A stretch of 64,000 nucleotides of DNA, taken from positions 1 to 64,000 of the forward strand of contig NGBS01000010.1 in assembly GCA_002245135.1 (NCBI GenBank), in the 5' to 3' direction. This document shows, piece after piece, positions 1-12,959 of the stretch; within the stretch, counting starts at the first letter, position 1, and each line of letters starts with the position of its first letter. Position numbers and translations under genes: made by a program. The stretch comes from Proteromonas lacertae. Lineage: Eukaryota; Sar; Bigyra; Opalinata; Proteromonadidae. The notes beneath the pieces are model-generated. The model did no database searches. It worked only from the letters and a program-made list of their open reading frames with translations, and was not told where the DNA came from.

Positions 1-163
1 AAAGAAAAACAAAAATTTGAATTCAAACATGTTTGAAAATAAAAAACTTACTATAATAAACCAAATAATCAACATTTTAGTTTTAAAAACATTAATACAA
101 ACATATATAAGATGGAAAAAGACAACAGAATATTAAATTTCTTTAAATGATAAAACTACTCAA
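1..163. other. Left-edge flank
   Basis: Downstream flank of the importin alpha gene. AT-rich with a poly-A start; no open frame or RNA gene recognised. Confidence 0.4.
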
Positions 164-1971
164 TTACTCTTTTTTCATCCAATGCGGTGTCATATCAACT
201 CTTCTTTGAGGAACTGGAGGTATTTGACTAGTAAATGAGCTTATATCTTCTCTTCTTCTAACATATATGTATCATCATTGTAATTCTAAACAATAAATTA
301 ATAGATATACCTCTCCATAATATCGATTAACAATGTTTTCAGCATAAGAACACAAATCCGAGGGAATGCAGTCAGAATATTGAATATTCTCTAAAACCTC
401 AATAATGTTTAAAGCTTCAAAATATTTCAGTAATCCATCTATTCACTAGCTAATAAAATATCGAAGATTGACAATATATTATTCATAACACTAACATCAA
501 CCATAGCCCTTAATATGGTTAATAATAACTCAGGAATTTTCAAATTATAAATATCATTAAGATATTGGTTATTGTTGATTATTGATAAAGTGTGAATGAT
601 TTTTATTACTTCTTTTTGTTGATCAAATGTTCCATTATTTAAATAGTATATACATTTCCCAAGTAGATTATTATTTATAAAATAATCAATACATGGTTGA
701 TAGTTAGATATCAACATATTATTGATGACCCAAACTATTTAACAATACAATAATACAATTCATAAAATACGTATTTCTTTCACAATACAGTGTATTGGAT
801 GTTGTTCAATCAAATTCATTAATAACGGATATATTTCATTATGTTTCAATAACAATAAACATATTTCATTATTATCACAACTGATGATATTACCAAATAT
901 TCTAACTAAAGGAATGAAAAATTGCTCATTTATATTCTTTATATTATTCATAATATGGATCAAAATTGCTGATAATAAATCATTTGTAATTAATAATTCA
1001 ATTAACATTTTATTGTCTTTATCATCATTCTTTGCTGTTAGAAATGTATAACACCATAATATTTCATACAGTATTTTAGTGTATTTGCCTGTATTATTAT
1101 CAATTTTAAATATCATTGTTAATATAGTGTATAAGATATTCGGTATATTATGCTTTAAAAATATTTCACCTTTTGTGTTATTTCCTCTCATTAGATTGGA
1201 TAATGTCCACAAACTGATTTGTAAATAACTCAATTTCATTGATATTATTCCTACTAGATGCTATAGCAGATAATGTTGTAGTAATAACGTTACATACACT
1301 CGATATCTATTAATTATATGTTAAAATAGATTATTTATACAACTCCTTGTTTAAATAATATATCTCTATATTCTTGGCAATCTCAGCTAAGTTTCCTATA
1401 GCCCAAGTGCTATAATGCCTAATCTCTATACTATCTGATAATAAATAAGCTATAAAGTATGAGGATGCAGGTAAAACTGAGTTTGTTTGCTCATGAGAAC
1501 CTGATGATATATTTACTAGACATATAGTGAATCTACACGTAATTCAGATTCACTAGTATCTGATAAATAGCCGATTAATTTTGCTATTATACCGGATGAT
1601 ATAATCTATTTATGATTATTATGAACAAATTGTTGTACTTCGTCAAATGGTGGATTTTCGTTAGTAGTGAGAATCTGTCTGAGCTGCTTCAGACTTGCTA
1701 TTATTTTAGATTTATCTTTTGTGTCAGACTATATGTATATCATATTATAATACATTTAATAATTCTATTTATTGGTGCTAATTCAATTTTTGTATTTTCT
1801 AAATTTTCATACACCTCTTCTTTTTGACAGTATATTTTTTTCTCTTCTTAATTGGGTTGTTTTCAATTGAGCACTTCTTCTATTCTACAAAAGTATACTG
1901 TCAATATAATATACCTCCGATGCTTGAGATGAAAATGATTTAATAGGTTTCCTGTAATAAGGCACAGACAT
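164..1971 (-). CDS. Importin subunit alpha (karyopherin alpha)
   Basis: Nuclear import adaptor that binds classical nuclear localisation signals through armadillo repeats and importin beta through its N-terminal IBB domain. The first exon starts MSVPYYRKPIKSFSSQASE; after a 30-nt intron comes an IBB-like basic stretch (NRRSAQLKTTQLRREKNILSKRR). The ARM region has the family motifs ENPPFDEV, WAIGNLAEI and WTLSNLMRG, the last in place of WTLSNLCRG. The end, IENYFGE followed by a short tail, is also typical. Several introns of about 30-60 nt interrupt it. Length (roughly 500 codons) fits the family. Start chosen as the ATG directly before the IBB exon. Exact exon joins near 280-330 and 1780-1830 are uncertain. 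Confidence 0.85.
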
Positions 1972-2048
1972 TTCTGTTATTTAATTTTTAAAATATGGTG
2001 TATCGAAATTTAATTGAAAAAATACACCTATTAATTTAAATATCTAAA

Positions 2049-3110
2049 ATGAATGGGATAGATTGGTTTTTAACAAATGGCATCAGAATTATTTTCATGA
2101 TATTCATTATTATTGTCATTTGCATAATTATAGAACAGATAATTTATCAAATAGGAACATATATTCACTCACTCAGATATACATTTAAAGAAAAACATAT
2201 ATTGATTATTGGTGGTTTAATTGGCTTGGGTAAAGAAATGAGTAAGCAATTAATTCACAAATGCAAACATTTGTCAATTCTTGATAAAGATAAAACGTTA
2301 CTCAAATCTACAAAATATGAAATTGAAGATTTTGCAAAGAATAAACAAGAATTAAATGTCAATATTGTTCCAGCAGATATATGTGATTATATCCAATTAC
2401 AACCAAAAGTCGATGAATTAACAACGAAAGTAGGAGATGTAGATATGTTAGTAATCAACATCGAAACAATTCATTCACATTATCTCTTCACAACTCAATT
2501 AGAAGAATATGAAAATACTGCTGATATTTATTACAGTTTACTAAACGTAATGAAAATAGTAGTACCTAGAATGATGGAAAGAAATAAAGGTGAAATAGTT
2601 ATAATAATGCCTTGGGTTGCATTAAGTGGTTATATTGGTTATAGTACTTCTGCACCTATGTATTATGCAATTAATGGATATATCACATGTATGAGAAATG
2701 AATTATCTAAATTTGATGGAATCAAAGTATATTTTTAAAATTTTATGTTTAATATTTATTTAGATCATGTAGCTTATACTCCACATATGCAACCAACTGG
2801 ATTTGAGTTATTAAGCAATAAATTGAATGAAACAATAGCAATTGAACAGAATGATATATTATATGAAATAAAGACAGTTTCGAGGAATATTATTAATAGT
2901 ATAGCTAAAGGTGAGTATTATATAAGTTGTGGCCACTTTACTATTAATTTATTGATAAGGCTATCCACTGGAATTACAGATCGAAAGAATCTGTTTTTAG
3001 ATACCATCATTGCTCCATTTAGTGTGCCTATTTTGTGGTACTATAATTGGTTCAGAAGACACGAAGTGAAAAGAATACATGAAAATGAGAATATTCAGAT
3101 TGATATGTAG
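2049..3110 (+). CDS. KDSR: 3-ketodihydrosphingosine reductase-like SDR
   Basis: Short-chain dehydrogenase expected to reduce 3-ketosphinganine to dihydrosphingosine at the ER membrane. The N-terminus has a hydrophobic segment (about residues 10-32), then a Rossmann motif degenerate at GGLIGLGKEM, and the active-site pattern with Ser at ALSGYIGYS and YAINGY where YxxxK is usual (K is not seen in the expected place). The second exon has the KDSR-type QPTGFELLSNKL segment, followed by a C-terminal hydrophobic stretch. Separating exons is a 37-nt GTATAT...TAG intron, but simple removal leaves a one-base frame mismatch, so either one base is missing from the sequence or the splice is unusual. Convergent with the STAND gene downstream. 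Confidence 0.7.
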
Positions 3111-3231
3111 ATTTAGTTATTTATATGATGTAAATGTAATTATATAGGTTTAATTAACATACTTACATATTTAAAACAGTATTTTTAAAATTAAGATTAA
3201 CATTTATATTATATTCATAAAATAACACTAA

Positions 3232-4928
3232 TTATCCATCATACATATCATAATCTCTTCGGAACTATTAATAAAAACAATAAATAAATATACTAATTCC
3301 CAAACATGAGTAACACTGCATAAATCAATATTATTACCTCCTAAACCAGCTTTTAATCTATCACTTTGACCAAGTCTAATTTACAAATAAAATAAAATAA
3401 ATACATAGTTCTCATTCTTTCATATAGTTTCTCAGATAAATCTTTATAATTTGGTTGAGGTCTTTTAGGTGGAACTACCCATATAACAGCAGGTTTTGGA
3501 GGTTGACTCTTATTCTGATATACATATAATTCAGCTAAATAAATCTTTGCTAAAATACTTAAGAATTGAGAAATAACTAAACTCAATTGTGGGAATGTTG
3601 TAGTACTTTGTTCTTTCCATAATAACTCAAACTTTGTCAAGCCATAAGCTAATAATAACCCAGATTCAGCCATATATAATGAATCATAAAAAGCACCAAG
3701 TGTATTATAAAACTGACAATACACAGTAATTCTACACATCCATCTCTTTGGAAAGTATCCCAACTACAAGGTAACATCTTATCTGTAGCTAAATGATATT
3801 TTATTCCACCTAACTGTGCTGCACTTAAATGATATTCATTCTCAAATTGTTCTTTGAGTTTTTTACTAATTTCATTGGTGGATAATTCAATATTCTAAAG
3901 TATTTCAATAATACTCCTCTGTCATTTTGGTAGAGTAATTTGAATGTTTTCATTGAAGTAATTGCTGCAAGGAAATCTCTCTTTATTTCAGAGTATTGAA
4001 TAATCTCTTTATCTTGATCATATAATGACAATAACTTTATATAATAATGAGGAATTTCATGTGCATTTCTTATATTAGGTGGCTATTCAAATAATAATTA
4101 ATATAATAAAATATACTAATGTATTGAAGTAAGATATTAAATATTTACAATGTAATTGAATTGCTTCTCTTTCAGCTAAGAATTCTTTGGTATAAATATC
4201 TCTTGCACAAGCATCAGTTATGATATAAAATGACATGCAAGCTCTATATAAAACATCATAAGTTCTTTGTCTTATCTGACTCCATTCTAATTGATGAATA
4301 TTGTTTTTATTGACTTTAAAGTTAGTACCACTTCCACCAAATATTTCATACAATTCAATCTCTCTTAAACCAGTGGAAGATAGTATAATCATTAATACTA
4401 GTGGTTTAATGAATGGAGATTCTTTCTCTAAACAATTCAACATGTGAACATAGTATTTATGAACATCTAATGGAATTTGTCTACCAAATCTTCTCTTGAA
4501 TTGAACCACTGATCCTGAAGCTCTTAAATGTCTTGCTGCATTACACAATCTGTGCAAATTGCACAAATTCTATTCAAAATAAAATAATAAATAATAATAT
4601 ATATACCATTGCTTGAACATCATCCAATGTCTTTTCCATTCCTAATATTTCTTCAAATTCATTTATATCACCAGCGACATTATGATAATAAGACTTCATC
4701 ATATTCTTCAATTCTGGTTTTTCACAGGAAGATATATCCAATTTCTTCCATCCTAATTTAGATGAGAATGAAATTGCCATATCACCACTATAATAATAAT
4801 ATTAAAAATAATAGTCTATATATATACACTTGTGTTTTAATAGTTGCAGACATAAATATCTTTACATTTGGAGGTGGACGAATATTGAACCAATCAAAAT
4901 TAGTAATTGGCTTTTGTTTATCTATTTT

Positions 4929-4962
<34 letters not shown>

Positions 4963-7900
4963 TAATATAAATTATACATGTTAATCTATCAATTCCATCA
5001 ATGATAATCAAAAATTCAAATTTCTCACTTGGAATCATACACAACACATCCTGAAACTCTGTTGCAATATCTTTACCTTGTGATTCAGGTAGATTAAACT
5101 CACACATTATTGATATATCTTTCATTATTGATTTAATCATTTTATTCACTTCAGTAGTAAGATAATCACAACCTACAAATCTTGAAATAACACCCAATTT
5201 AACAATATCTTTACGACATAAGAACATAGAAGGTAATGGTTTATCAAATACACTATCTGGATAACTATAAATAGTAGGATGATTTTGATATAATTCCTTC
5301 ATAAATTGTGCAAACATTGTTGATTTTCCAGTACCAGACAAACCAGTTAATAATAGAATATCATTACCTGGACCTGAATAATATTCATTCAAATATTCAA
5401 ATTAAATCTTATGAAGTGGTCCATAATATTCAATTAATGATTCAGCGCATGTCCAAGTATGTACTGCTTCAATATCAACTGATAAAGTTGGTACTTCACA
5501 TTCAGGGAATTCAGTACCAAGTAATTCTTTAAAATCTGTAATGATTGCATTCTTTAATTCACTTATATTTCTGTAATGATTTGTTACTCGATCTGTTAGA
5601 TCGATTTTTGATTTCAATAACTGTTGCGCTCTTTTTGAGTATAAATTAGTTAAACACATTTCTTTTACATGAGGTATATTTGTTGGAACATTTGCTGGAT
5701 GTCTTAAATAGAAGAAGAAAGTTGGCGGTAAAACTTGTAACTGCATTTTGGGGATGAAATACAATGAATTCAATTCAAATTCTGTTACTGATAAACCAAT
5801 ACCTGTATTACAATGAGGATTTTGAAAGCCTGATAACCAAGGTCTTTCTTTAATTATACTATCTGGCAAATATTCTATTGAAATAAAATAAAGATATATT
5901 ATACGAGGAATCCATCCATATTCTTCACCTAATAAACTGAAGAAATATGGATAACATTGCTCTAAATCATATACAACACTTGTTAAAACATCTCCACTTC
6001 TAACATTCATTGTGGTAAAGTCATTTCTCATATCAACAAACATTATACCAACTTTACGATTATCACATTCTTTCTTTGCCATTTGCAGTAATTCTCGTGA
6101 TATAAATGCTCTTTCTTCATCCATATCCCTATAATAGAAATATTAAAATAATATTAATAGTATAATACTCTAAAGATGTATTAATATATATTCTCAAACA
6201 TCTCTGTAACATTCTCTGATATTTATTTAATTGTGGTAATGGAATTGTTGCATTGAATATTGGAGAAGTTGCTATTAATTGATTATTGTAATTCTTCAAG
6301 TATAATTTCAATTCATATTTTCCAGGGAATTTTGGTAAATTATGAACAGTAACTTTACCAGTGCATGCTTTATCTAACGGAATACTAACTAAAGAATCAT
6401 CAGGATTTCTAACACCCAATTCATACAAACCAATATAAGCACCATCATCTGGTTTATTTTTGTCCATTTTAGAATATTCTAATTGATAAGAAACATCATA
6501 AGTTAAACCACAAACAACTGAATTAGGACTTTGTAGAGAACCTTTGACAAAATGTGCTAAGAATAACATTGGCTCACCAACAGTACATAAACTACCATCT
6601 ACAAAATATCTAACACGATAATAGCCAGGTACTTTCGGCTGATCAGTGAAATAAACAGTTCCAAAATTCTCTTTGGGTGGTATAAACACTGTAGCTACTG
6701 GATATGCATAATCTTCCTTAATATAATTTGGATCACACATTTCATCACAGATGAAGAACAATGCAATATAATCCCTTTCAGTGTGATATCTATCTCTATC
6801 AACTAAGTGTTTGTATTCATAATCAATACTTACCCTTTCACCTAATATTGTGTCACTTTCACCACATATTTGGACGTTAATGTAGAAATCTTCGACTATG
6901 GGATGACTGAGTAGATTTGATATTGAATAACTATATATATATATATATATATAACCATACAAGTACATTTCTGTTAATTCTTCTTGATTTGGTATAATGT
7001 ATAATCCTTTTCTTGCAGATTCTGCTGCTTCAACTAGTTAAATAATAATAATTATTATATATAATAATTATATACAATATTCTTTCTTTTCTAAATGTTC
7101 TTTTGCTTCATTAATAAAGTAAAATTCATCCAATTTGATCTCTGGTGGTGGTTTAACTATATATAAACAAAAATAACATAATAAATATACATAATTCTTT
7201 ATTCTGTTTCATTTGTTCCAACATATATTTGGTTTTAATCATTTTTCTCTTAGCTCTCAATATTCTAATACCTCTGCAAGGACCAGCTTGAATACTATCA
7301 AGCTTATTCTTAATCACTAACAAATGAGTGTTAGTTTCATGTTTTAATTCTTCTAAATCATTCTCTTTTCCTTCTGCAAGGTATAAAAATCTTAATAATC
7401 CTTTATATCGCTGTGTTTCTGGATCCATTGGACCTAACATTGTATAACAATTATAAAATAATTTTTGAATTGTTTCTTCGCCTTTTGTGTAGTCTATTTT
7501 ACCTGGTTTACGGTATGGTTCTGGTATAAATGCAGTTCTTTTTTGAAATAAATTTTCTAATTTAAATGTGCCTGACTTTTTAGGTGGTGAAGTTGGTGCT
7601 ATTTAATTATAATTAAATAGAGTATATACTGGATGGTCTAGGTGTTAAATTACTTCCTTTTACAAGATAACTTCTTCCTCTTGGACCATCTATTCCATAT
7701 CTTCTTCTAGCAGTTCCTTGTGCTGAACTTGTTCCCAATGGTGATCTCAGTGTTTTATGTAAGTTTGGATTTCTTTCAGGAGTTTTATAATTTGGTATAC
7801 TAACTGTTAAAGGTAATAAATCTGGCTCACTTCGATAGAATTTATCAACTTTCTCTCTATTCATGGAATTAATTATTTAGAATAAATATACCTCCTTTGA

Positions 7901-8154
7901 TCAAGGTCATCACTTTCTAGTTTAGATATTGTAGAATAATCTTCTCTTGTTTTTAACCATTTGGGTGTTTTCTAAAATTTAATCTTTCACATATACAAAT
8001 ATAGGTAGTGAAGCAGCTTTTTTCATCTCTTGCTCTGATGTTCCAAACTATAGTTGAGATAAGCTAATCAGCAATATACAGGTTTATTTTTTAGTGGTAT
8101 TGTAGTACCAAATCCTATTAAATGTGATGAAGGACTATTTTTCATGGATTTCAT
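3232..8154 (-). CDS. STAND NTPase with SKICH-like Ig modules and DUF4062-like domain (TEP1/NPHP3/NWD1 type)
   Basis: Large signalling ATPase-like protein, many exons. From the N-terminus: a disordered Ser/Arg-rich region (about 7600-8154), a short coiled segment (7150-7440), two beta-sandwich modules of SKICH appearance (GYYRVRYFVDGS, DGAYIGLYELG; about 6200-6950), a DUF4062-like domain beginning IYINTSLEDMDEERAFIS (about 5700-6180; compare FISSTFxDMxxERD of TEP1, NPHP3 and NWD1), then a NACHT-type P-loop GLSGTGKST and Walker B LIIIDGIDRL (about 4990-5390), a winged-helix/helical region with LSSTGLREIELYEIFG, and a helical C-terminus. The start at 8154 opens a frame that joins cleanly through 32- and 25-nt introns. 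An in-frame TAA at 5402-5404 separates the DUF4062 and NACHT parts with no visible intron; it could be a sequence error, a real nonsense change or two genes. Partner and pathway unknown. Confidence 0.65.
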
Positions 8155-8256
8155 ATTATAGGCTAAATAAATAAAAAAGAAAAATTCAAAAACGAAATAA
8201 TAACGGCTATTAATTTAAAATAACTAAAAACTCATACAGAGATTAAACTAATTAAA

Positions 8257-10292
8257 TTATCTTAATAAATTACCAATAAATCTATTCCATTCTAAAAGAC
8301 TATCTGCATTATTGAATAAAATCTCTCGATTTGATAACATTTTCTTCTTTTCTTCTTTGTAATATGTCTCATTGTTTATCAGTTTCATTGTGATTTCTAT
8401 ATATTCTTTTTCATTCTTAGCTATTCTATTATTTATATAAATAACAAATTATTATACAATTCTTCCATATCGATTATCTTATAAAATGAACCACCTAATC
8501 TACCTCGAATATCTTCTCCATAGTTTGTTACATATAATACACCAGCATTTATACTATCTATCGCTGTTTGACTTCCATCATATGGGAATGTATGTAACAT
8601 CAAATCACTTAATGTCATTAAACCTAAAAATCGATTTCTTCCTTCTACTCTATTAATAAAGTGCATTTTTGTACCTTTGAATGACTTAATCATATGACAT
8701 TTAAAGTAATATTTCTCTCTATTAAAACCTGTAAAAGGCATTAAAAATAAAAGTGATATTCTATTAGATAGTTTTGTGATTTGTTTTAATGTTTCTATAA
8801 ATATTGGAGAGTATTTGGTTATATCTTGATATATTCCCAATACAAATTCATCTTCATTTATGTCATACTCTTTTCTGTTTGTTTCTATATACTTATACTT
8901 TTCTTGATAATGAATTAAACCACGAAATAGAATTGGTTGTTCTGTGTAATGATATAATAGCTTTTCATGATTTTCAATTATATCACTACTTATGTAATAA
9001 TCGATATTATCACATCCACTTGTTATTGGATTTATTAAATGCATTATCTATTTTAAAAAAATTATCAATTATGTTATACTTGATAATAAGCACTTCGACC
9101 CATTGATAATAAATAACTTCCAATGGAATTATAAATGTCAGAAAATATTAATATATCTAATTCACATCTTGATAATATCTTCACACATTCATTAAATTCA
9201 ATTGGCATTTTATACAATCTAAGAAATATAAACAACATAATTATATAATATACCCTTTCAAATATCTAAATATTGGATCATTTAATACATAATCCATTAC
9301 AAACAAATAAATATCATAATCAAGTGAAAGTGATCGAATTAAAGATCGGATGTATTGAGCATGAACATGACCTGGATGGTAAAAACTAATAATAAATCCA
9401 ATTCTACTTCTAATTCTATCTGGCGTATGTGGAAAACCTATTTGAGAAATATGAATAAGATAAAAATACGTTTTAAAGATGGATCAAGAAATGGTGAAAC
9501 ATAATTCTTTATATTTAATATCTTCTTTATTCCTGTAACTACTTTTTTGACATAGGGAAGTGGAGGATAATACTTATAGTTATAGAAGAATAAAGGATTA
9601 TCATGTACATCTCTTATAATATTTTGTATTGGCTCTGTATAATTCAATATATAATCTATATTGTTATTGATTGATCTAAAATATCCATAATAACTATCAT
9701 TATCAAATAAATTTCTTGGAATAAACAAAGACATCATTAATACAATACTTTTATCACAATATGACAATCTATTGAGCAATATAACATTTTGTTTTTATTA
9801 TACGCATATTTTTGGTATTGTTGGATAATATCCAACAATCCTTCACTATTTGCTTTTCTAGTAATAATCACATTGAGGATATATATATATATACGTAAAT
9901 TGCTCATAAATGATAAAGCAAAACTGAGATATAACTTCTGGTGAAGAATTTTGGAAATAGTCAAAAATGAACATATCAAAATATTCACCCTTTTTCTCCT
10001 TCTATTTATTATTAATTGCATATTTTATATTTATACATTCAAAATATTATAGATATATAAAATGCTCTCTGGTTTTGGAGGAGAACATGAATGTAAATAT
10101 GAAATTACTGTGTTTGGTATAAAATCAAAGTCTTTATTCTAATTCGCATTATATAAGATTCATACATCAATGTAATGATTTATTGTTCTATTAAACACTT
10201 CTGTAGAACAGAAAAATGTTGATTTATTAGCTTTTACCAGTTTCACTATATATTTAACTACATAAACTTATACATGTCAATATTATCAACAT
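8257..10292 (-). CDS. GT41-family (O-GlcNAc transferase-like) glycosyltransferase
   Basis: Resembles the catalytic half of OGT/SPY-type enzymes, which transfer sugars from nucleotide-sugar donors to protein Ser/Thr. Recognisable segments are RIRSRIGFIISFYHPGHVHA, SAYYQVHLINPITSG then IDYYI, and a donor-loop region SDLMLHTFPYDGSQTAIDS followed by GRLGGS. The frame starts MLIILTLKLVKANKSTFFC, which looks like a weak signal peptide, and no TPR array is obvious upstream. This is unusual for nucleocytoplasmic OGT, so a secretory or bacterial-type GT41 relative is possible. About eight exons with introns of 20-35 nt; the intron at 8426-8445 is only 20 nt. Divergent from the Frizzled-like gene, 67 bp between starts. 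Confidence 0.7.
8426..8445 (-). other. Ultrashort 20-nt intron candidate
   Basis: Within the GT41-like gene, a GTTATT...AATAG stretch must be removed to keep the reading frame from TAC-AAT-AAT-TT to A-ATA-GCT-AAG and continue into the expected GT41 C-terminal helix. Two alternative 3' sites that I tried produce stops. At 20 nt it is the shortest intron I could support in the window. Confidence 0.6.
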
Positions 10293-10359
10293 TACTAGAA
10301 CTTTATTTACATACATAGAGAGTTATTTTAAATAATGTGTCTCAAGCTTTGTTTGACTA
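10293..10359. promoter_or_regulatory. Compact divergent promoter
   Basis: Only 67 bp separate the start codons of the GT41-like gene (-) and the Frizzled-like gene (+). The stretch is plain AT-rich DNA. It must hold both 5' untranslated leaders or the two transcripts must overlap. No defined motif was recognised. Confidence 0.4.
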
Positions 10360-11814
10360 ATGATTCTTTTTTTAATTTTAATCGGTTTATCTTTGAATTT
10401 CTTCGGAATTTGTTGTATGTTTATATTGTCTATAATTATTAGCGAGTATTTCTTACAGTTGTTCAAAAGATGAAGAAGTAGATGTCGTTTGCTTCAACCA
10501 CAGCTTAAATTCGTATGGTACTATATATTTTGATGACATTTCATATAATCAAACAATACAAGTGACTCTAGCAGAGGTATTAATAAATGTATCAATATAA
10601 TCTAGAAATACTATAAGAAATACTCAGATTACAATGTTTCTGAATCATGTCATAACTCTTTACAAGATTTATCATGTGCAATTTTTATACCATTTTGTTC
10701 TTCTAAAGAAGCTATTCCTGTATGTCGTTCTGCTTGTAAAGATATAGAGAATACATGTCATGTAGGATTAATGTGTGATATTATACCTGATTACTATAGA
10801 TGTGTAACATTATATGAGTATTTTAATGAAAATCCAGGAATTGCAGCTCATTACGTTACATACTCATTATTCCTAGGGTTTTGGGTGATTTTGTTATTGT
10901 ATTGGTTGTATAATACATTTTATCGTGATAGTACAGCAAGTACTTATTCTTCCAAATTTCTTTCACTTATACCAATCCTCAAAATAATGATTATTGCATT
11001 TCAGTTTTATTTTTACAGTTGTTTCTATAGTAATAATTGTTCATTGGTAGCTAAGATATTTGAAGCGATATTCCTAATAATAGTGGATTGGATAATATCA
11101 AGTCATTTTTATATAATTGCAAAAGGGTTAAATTTGATATATAACAGTATCTCAGTTAAAAAGAATATCGATCATATGATTTATTCGATCAGTGTGTTAG
11201 TTGTTGCTACTGTATGCTATCCATTATTAGTTGTATATAATATTAAAGAAATAATGATAATAAAGGCGTGTTTAAATTTGGTGTTTACTGTTATTTTGTT
11301 ATTAAGAATGAAATATACAGTGAAACAATTAGTTTGGCATATGAATTCATTTTCAGATCAATTTGTTGATCCATTAAACACAGTTTTATTAACAAAATAT
11401 ACACTATATAGAATATTCATGATATTGTTGATTATATATTTCATTCTTGGATCTCTTGGGAATATTTTTGCTTTTATGTATTTACCAGCTTATAATTATT
11501 ACTATTATACATTGTATATTGAATTAGTGGATGCAGTATGTATTGGATCATTTATGATACTATTCCGAAGTAGACCTGAGTCTCCTTCATTCTCATTATA
11601 TCCCATTGATCATGTATTAGTTGATTTACCTCCATTGAGAATGTGTAATGTTAATTCACATAAAAATAATAAGAGAATAGAGAATAAAGAGATTATTATG
11701 TTTACTAATCCAGATAATAGACATTATTTAGGCCTACCGCCTAGAGTAATAGAAATGGAACAAAAACCAATTAAATTGAATGATAGTCTTTTATTACCAA
11801 TATATGATATTTAA
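10360..11814 (+). CDS. Frizzled/Smoothened-like seven-helix receptor with CRD
   Basis: Predicted plasma-membrane receptor. The start opens a clear signal peptide (MILFLILIGLSLNFFGI), then three exons joined by 28- and 29-nt introns encode an extracellular cysteine-rich domain with the FZ pattern LSCAIFIPFCSSKEAIPVC-RSAC and about ten cysteines. Seven hydrophobic helices follow from about residue 155 to the FRSRPESPSF segment, with a short cytosolic tail. Frizzled/Smoothened-like proteins of this layout are known in Dictyostelium and other amoebozoans. The last helix and FRSRPESPSF also recall GOST/Lung_7-TM proteins, so the seven-helix half may not be a true Frizzled one. Convergent with the next gene, 145 bp between stops. 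Confidence 0.75.
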
Positions 11815-11959
11815 TCGATTATATTGATATTTAGTAATGTATGTAGAGTATATGTTTTCGTTGATTTATTGTAATTAACGTAAATTATTAATTTAATTCA
11901 TTATATTTATGTTTTATTGTATGTGTTCATTATAACAAGTGAAATATAAATATACATAT

Positions 11960-12886
11960 TTAAAACAAATAATTTAATGAAGTGAATGCTTCATCTAATC
12001 TAATTAACTCATTTTTCAATAATACTTCATCTATACCATCTACTTTCATCTTTGCAATCATTAAAGAACATTTATTACAATCACAAGGTTTTATTTCAAA
12101 TACTGATATTCTCTTTCCTTCTATAAGAGCAACATAGAACTGACTCATTTTCTCTGTTGGTTTAACCTTCATTAAATCTAGTAAAAACAATCCATTTACT
12201 AAAATTTCTTCAGAAAATACTATTTCATCTGATATATTATCGAATGCTAAGTATTTACATTGTTGTAGAATATATATTCCTGTTGTATATTGGATTTGAA
12301 GTGGTAATTTAGTTGATGGACTTGGAATAGAAAGATTAACAATAACATTACACTATATTTACATATATTATTAGTTATTTATATATACTTGCTGAGGATG
12401 TTTAAGTTTGATTTCTTCTGATAGTTTAAAAGATTGAGATAAATCTTCTAAATTAATAGATATTTCTTTATTTAGTGAATTTTCTATTTGTTCTTTGGTA
12501 TTTGCATTAATAACAACTATTTTTAATTTACCATTATTAAGAGGAAATGATGTAGGTGAAATAACCAATTTCATTGTCAATGGATCTGAAACAATACACA
12601 TCTCTTATTAATACATAATAAAACGATATAAAAATACTGCATCTATAGCTGTAAAGCATTGCTTTCTCTAACATTGAACTCATAGTTTGAACTGCTTTTA
12701 AATTATTAGTAACATTACTTGACATTTGTTTAAAAGAATCTGATAGAGTAGAAGATATTGTAGAGAGATATTTATTTAATCCTTCATTCACAGTTTCTCT
12801 AACATGATAAATCAATAGATATACAGTTGAGATACTGATTCTGATGATTTACGTTTCTTATTTGGAGGTTCTTCTTCTGAATTCAT
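11960..12886 (-). CDS. Hypothetical protein, four exons
   Basis: Not recognised. The start is MNSEEEPPNKKRKSSES, a short acidic then basic stretch with a possible nuclear localisation signal (KKRK). A helical part follows (LSTISSTLSDSFKQMSSNV), then a likely beta-rich part (LVISPTSFPLNNGKLKIVVI) and a C-terminal part with a CDCNKC motif that could bind metal. Introns of about 26-37 nt join all segments in frame. It lies directly downstream of ERCC6L2, 73 bp apart on the same strand. A nuclear role is an inference from the basic motif only. Confidence 0.6.
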
Positions 12887-12959
12887 TTTTGAAAATATAG
12901 TGAGGTTTGATTAACATTTGTTACAAAAAAGACCTTTCATAATAGAATAAATAATTAAT

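Noticed and set aside
4922-4965. ATA/ATT triplet tract as a coding poly-Ile
   Set aside because: It lies in an intron of the STAND gene; the open frames there are chance.
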